This document shows positions 60,722 through 64,000 of a DNA stretch of 64,000 nucleotides, one piece after another (position 1 is the stretch's first letter; each line of letters starts with the position of its first letter). The notes under the pieces are model-generated. The model saw only the letters and a program-made list of their open reading frames with translations. It was not told the origin of the DNA and searched no databases. Where the stretch lies: positions 97,588 to 161,587 of the forward strand of contig CAZPOP010000003.1 in the NCBI GenBank assembly GCA_964588305.1, written 5' to 3'. The stretch comes from SM1-73 sp964588305. GTDB taxonomy: Bacteria; Zixibacteria; MSB-5A5; SM1-73. A program made the translations under genes and the position numbers.

Positions 60722-63700
60722 TCACTCACATGGCGGGGGTCCACCGATAAACAGGTAGTTGATAAGATACGTCACATCGGCAACGTCGATCTCCTCATCA
60801 CTGTTGGCATCGCCTGCCACAAAAGGAACCGGCGCAGATCCACCTATGAACACATAATTCACCAAATACAGGACGTCAGCTATATCGATCAGGCCGTCCG
60901 CGTTGCAGTCTCCGCAGAGATAGGTGCGCACCAAGAACGACAAAGTGTCGGCGTTGCAAAAGTCCTGCACTCTCACCGTCAGCGCCTCCAAGAACACGGC
61001 GTCGGGAGCTGTGCCGATGACGGAATCGTTCTGAACCGAACACCAGTTCGGGTATGCCAAATAGGTAATGGTGTGAACCTCGTCGTCCGGATCGACTATG
61101 GTGGGATAATAGCTGAAGTTCTCCGAGAAGAGCACCAAGACGGTATCTTCTACGGGCGTTATGGAAGGAGCTACATTCGAATGGTCGATCAGCAGAGTCA
61201 CTTCCAGGGTATCAGCCAAGTCGCCATCTGAGGCTATCACTTTGAATGAGGTGTCGGCATAATCGCAGCCCACCATTCCGGAAAGAGTGTCACCCGAGTC
61301 GGTACACCACGAGGGGATATCAATGAAACCTATGTCAAGCTCCGTTCCGTCGCAGTTTGGATCCGAGCCACTGCCAACGTACACGTATGCGTCTGGAGAC
61401 GGGAGGGTGGTATCGACCGCCGGAGAAGTTACCTCAGGCGGAAGGTTGGACCCCACGGGGTTGCAGCAGTCATCATCCGGATGGTAGGGACAGATATCAC
61501 AGCTGTCACCTGCGCCGTCTTCATCCGTATCCTCCTGGTCGGGATTATATTGCGCCAGACAATTATCACAGGAATCTCCCGCCCCGTCGCCATCAGAATC
61601 TTCCTGATCGGGATTGTAAATATCCGCGCAGTTATCAGAATCACAGGTGTTGGCGGGGAATCCCGGATCGCCGTAACCGTCGCCGTCGGTGTCGGTGCAA
61701 ACGTCGCAGCTGTCACCTACTTCATCACCATCGGCATCCTCTTGACCCGGGTTGTAAACGGTAGGACAGTTGTCGTCAGGGCAGGTGTTTTCCGGGTGGC
61801 CGGGGTCACCATAACCGTCGCCATCAGAATCCACACAAACGCCACACTCAAAAACAGAGACATAGAAGTCATCAATGCCTGCTTCCACGACGGAACCGTC
61901 GTTCAGATCCGAGGCTTCGAAACGAACTTTTACCAAGTCGGTCGGCGTGACGAAGTCACTAACCTTGAAAGTGTATTCTTTCCAACCAGAGGAAGTTTGA
62001 GGTCCAATGGTCTGGACCAAAACCCAGTCTGCACCAGCGTTGTTAGAGACATATACCTTGAAGAGATCATTGTTGGGATCATTCCCGTAGTTGTTGGTAT
62101 ACCACAAGGCGTAATGGACTTCGGCTTCGGACTCGGCGCTAATATCAATGGTTGGCGAGATTAGCCAGGTTATTCCATCGTCGACGTCAGAATTGTCATC
62201 TTCATTATCCGTGAGATAGCAGTTACCCGAGCCGTCGAAATCAGTGGGTGGATCGCCCCGATCGCCACCTCCAAGCGGAACGCCGCGTTCCCAGGCACCG
62301 TCAGTAAGATAAGGATCATTCTCCACGGTCCAGCCCAGATCAGTCTCGAAGTCATCAGAGAACAGATAGGTGAGCTCTCCCACCAGCGATGAGTACACAG
62401 TAGAAGGAGCGCCAGCCGGACTGTATATCACCCCGGACTCAACTCCTTCGGCACTAAAGTAGTACTCAGGCACGTCATCGCACTCCGCTGCCGGCAGTGT
62501 GGCCTGGTACAGATCGCCGCCCAAAGGCGAAAGGGACGAGGTAAGATAGGTGCCGCCATCATAACGATAATAAAGCATGCCGGTACCTGGAATATACGAA
62601 TCGCCCATCTCTCTGATCTGCACTGTGATATCGGTCGAGACGCCCGGGTCCACGTACTCGGGCACGCCATCCGGAAGAAGTATGCTCATAAGTGCGGCAG
62701 AAGTCATTCCCAGATTGGGATTGCCCCACAGGGCTCCCCACTCAAAGGTCTCATACTTGACATAGGACCATAGTCCGTAGATGTACATTTCTGTCAAAGC
62801 CCATTGATGACCCTGACCCTGAGTGTAATCCCCGGATGTTACGGAAGTCGTAAAACGGTAATCCAACGACTGACTGGATCCGTCATCGGGATCATTCCAG
62901 CCGGGACATCCGAGCGCAACTTTAGTAGCCCCGACGAAACCCACGGCGCCCTGTTGCAGCATGGCCTGGCCGATGTTAAGATAATCGGTGTCGGAATTGC
63001 TGCAAGCATCAGCAAAAACGATTGCGGGATAGTCGTCGTTGAGGCTGGGGCAGGTAGAGTTGGTGACGAAAGCCGAGCCCTTGGAGTACATAACGTGGCA
63101 CGAGGTGGGCGAACCGTGACCGGCCCAATCCACAAAGGCGTAAGTGCCGGACGACCAGACGGAAAGCACATTATCGTAGTTCAGGTCGTAGTTTGAGGGA
63201 TACAGGGAATGTCCCTGCTCGTACATGCGGGTCATAATCCAATCCGACATCCAGGGCTGATTGACCTTGGCTTCCATAAGGACTGCATTGTCCGTATCGT
63301 CCCAGAAGTAGGCACCCAAAAGAAGAATGTTTTTCTTGAATTTTGGATCATCATTCCCTTCATAAGCAACGGACTTCTCGCAAATGTGCAAAACGTCCGA
63401 GGGATTGCTCCACGGTATGCGGCCAACGTTTACTTCTGAGTAGAAATCAATGGGATCGGAATCCTCACCCCACTGACGATCCACATCGGCGTCCCAGGAC
63501 TCATCATCAGGCTTGGAGAGCTCCGCGTAGTAGAAGTCAGTCTCCGGCATACCATATCCCAGGTCCTGCCAGCAGAGGCGCATGGGCACGTCGTCGTAAT
63601 GGCCAACGAGTAAGACGTCTTCAATGCCCCACTCACCGGAAGGATACTTCTCTCTGAGAAAGTTTCTCATCCTCTCAGCTAGATCGTAGCCGGTATAGTT

Positions 63701-64000
63701 GGAATTGATCCAGGTGGTAGTCACCACTTCAACGGTTCTCCCTTTGGAGATTTCCCCATTCACCAAAGGCGTTATCGAAGTGGTCAATTCATCCAGAGTG
63801 ATGATAACAAAGTCATGAAGGCCTTTACCCATGTTTATATCTCTGGGATACCAGTTCTGAGCTTGATCATAGTTGAGAATAATCTCCTCTGCAACTCGTT
63901 CTGTCCGCGGAAGGTTATCAATTATGATATCTCCCGGAGAAAAATCTTTAGGCACGGTATAGCTTACCTGGACAGTGATGTCAGGATAATAGGTGAGCTG
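60722..64000 (-). CDS. C25 (gingipain-family) protease with TSP3 repeats and dockerin-like end, 5' truncated
   Basis: The frame is open to the window edge (TYYPDITVQVSYTVPKDF lies at the edge), so the N-terminus is missing; 1092 codons are visible. The C25 catalytic domain has the His in FVDWAGHGSPTSCH and the Cys in AIVFADACSNSDTDY, the known dyad. It is followed by a beta-sandwich with WEYWLISPTIDISAESEAEVH-like WLISPTIDIS (MAM/jelly-roll type), then calcium-binding thrombospondin type 3 repeats (DSDGDGYGDPG, NPDQEDSDGDGAGDSCDNC), two Ig/cadherin-like domains (VDPDDEVHTITYLAYPNWC), and a C-terminal two-unit dockerin (CNADGLIDIADVLYLVNYVF, ANSDEEIDVADVTYLINYLF). Unlike the other secreted proteins here, it ends in a dockerin, not a YPNPF-type sorting domain. 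Confidence 0.92.
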   Translation of the reverse strand, partial: QLTYYPDITVQVSYTVPKDFSPGDIIIDNLPRTERVAEEIILNYDQAQNWYPRDINMGKGLHDFVIITLDELTTSITPLVNGEISKGRTVEVVTTTWINSNYTGYDLAERMRNFLREKYPSGEWGIEDVLLVGHYDDVPMRLCWQDLGYGMPETDFYYAELSKPDDESWDADVDRQWGEDSDPIDFYSEVNVGRIPWSNPSDVLHICEKSVAYEGNDDPKFKKNILLLGAYFWDDTDNAVLMEAKVNQPWMSDWIMTRMYEQGHSLYPSNYDLNYDNVLSVWSSGTYAFVDWAGHGSPTSCHVMYSKGSAFVTNSTCPSLNDDYPAIVFADACSNSDTDYLNIGQAMLQQGAVGFVGATKVALGCPGWNDPDDGSSQSLDYRFTTSVTSGDYTQGQGHQWALTEMYIYGLWSYVKYETFEWGALWGNPNLGMTSAALMSILLPDGVPEYVDPGVSTDITVQIREMGDSYIPGTGMLYYRYDGGTYLTSSLSPLGGDLYQATLPAAECDDVPEYYFSAEGVESGVIYSPAGAPSTVYSSLVGELTYLFSDDFETDLGWTVENDPYLTDGAWERGVPLGGGDRGDPPTDFDGSGNCYLTDNEDDNSDVDDGITWLISPTIDISAESEAEVHYALWYTNNYGNDPNNDLFKVYVSNNAGADWVLVQTIGPQTSSGWKEYTFKVSDFVTPTDLVKVRFEASDLNDGSVVEAGIDDFYVSVFECGVCVDSDGDGYGDPGHPENTCPDDNCPTVYNPGQEDADGDEVGDSCDVCTDTDGDGYGDPGFPANTCDSDNCADIYNPDQEDSDGDGAGDSCDNCLAQYNPDQEDTDEDGAGDSCDICPYHPDDDCCNPVGSNLPPEVTSPAVDTTLPSPDAYVYVGSGSDPNCDGTELDIGFIDIPSWCTDSGDTLSGMVGCDYADTSFKVIASDGDLADTLEVTLLIDHSNVAPSITPVEDTVLVLFSENFSYYPTIVDPDDEVHTITYLAYPNWCSVQNDSVIGTAPDAVFLEALTVRVQDFCNADTLSFLVRTYLCGDCNADGLIDIADVLYLVNYVFIGGSAPVPFVAGDANSDEEIDVADVTYLINYLFIGGPPPCE

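Noticed and set aside
61490..61830. Regularly repeated short segments, possible CRISPR
   Set aside because: They are the coding repeats of TSP3 calcium-binding modules, imperfect and in frame, without spacers.
61481..62164. Plus-strand ORF of 227 codons
   Set aside because: It is antisense to the TSP3 repeats of the C25 protease, has no ribosome-binding site and shows repeat-driven Val/Ile/Gly content.

Overview
The window looks like a metagenome-assembled contig from a Gram-negative, FCB-type candidate-phylum bacterium, plausibly Zixibacteria or a close relative. This rests on several features seen together: PorV-like outer-membrane proteins, secreted propellers with C-terminal 'YPNPFNP/YPSPFSP' sorting domains of the FlgD-Ig/T9SS type A kind, a C25 (gingipain-family) protease ending in a dockerin-like 'YLINYLFIGG' module, a fused B12-binding radical SAM protein, and many small palindromic repeats. 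The taxonomic call is inference. A 100-nt run of N at 18028-18127 is a scaffold gap.

Layout. Nearly all genes are on the minus strand; the exceptions are 1-3.6 kb and 24.9-28.1 kb. (1) 1-1.4 kb: a 5'-truncated M50 peptidase with an N-terminal PqqD-like domain, then a well-primed 23-codon ORF and a terminator; this is a candidate RiPP-type operon end. (2) 1.8-3.6 kb: a secreted beta-propeller and a decayed secreted protein. (3) 3.8-11.2 kb: a tripartite MacAB-TolC-type export operon (YIP1, TolC, MacA, ATPase, two permeases) interrupted by a four-helix-bundle (S23/IVP) gene bracketed by inverted repeats. (4) 11.4-19.6 kb: a membrane pyrophosphatase, an ExbB-ExbD-ExbD-TonB operon with a clear promoter, a membrane protein and a TPR lipoprotein split by the scaffold gap. 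(5) 20-33.7 kb: an accessory stretch with a glycosyltransferase-like protein, a half-size permease and its decayed copy, two MFS exporters (one with a duplicated 3' end), a plus-strand DUF3883 / PQQ-propeller / GIY-YIG group, an orphan histidine ammonia-lyase, an HXXEE membrane protein and an aldehyde dehydrogenase. (6) 34-46.2 kb: a conserved core, transcribed ffh > rpsP > rimM > trmD > rplS > rnhB, preceded by the radical SAM fusion, rsmB, a PASTA protein and rpe. The rpsP product carries a very long acidic/basic repeat tail. (7) 46.2-47.5 kb: a REP-associated tyrosine transposase (RAYT) bracketed by its probable REP palindromes. (8) 47.5-64 kb: an isocitrate/isopropylmalate-type dehydrogenase, two PorV-like proteins, a metallo-beta-lactamase-fold hydrolase, a propeller protein with a sorting domain, a sigma-54 activator with a degenerate receiver, RNase R, a secreted metallopeptidase-like lipoprotein and the 5'-truncated C25 protease.

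The genes fit a free-living cell with an energised outer membrane (TonB/ExbBD, pyrophosphatase), a tripartite exporter and a surface/secreted protein programme. No tRNA, rRNA or CRISPR array was found by eye. The most interesting unexplained items are the M50/PqqD plus micro-ORF pair, the inverted-repeat-bracketed four-helix-bundle gene, the RAYT/REP cassette with nested repeats, and the S16 tail.
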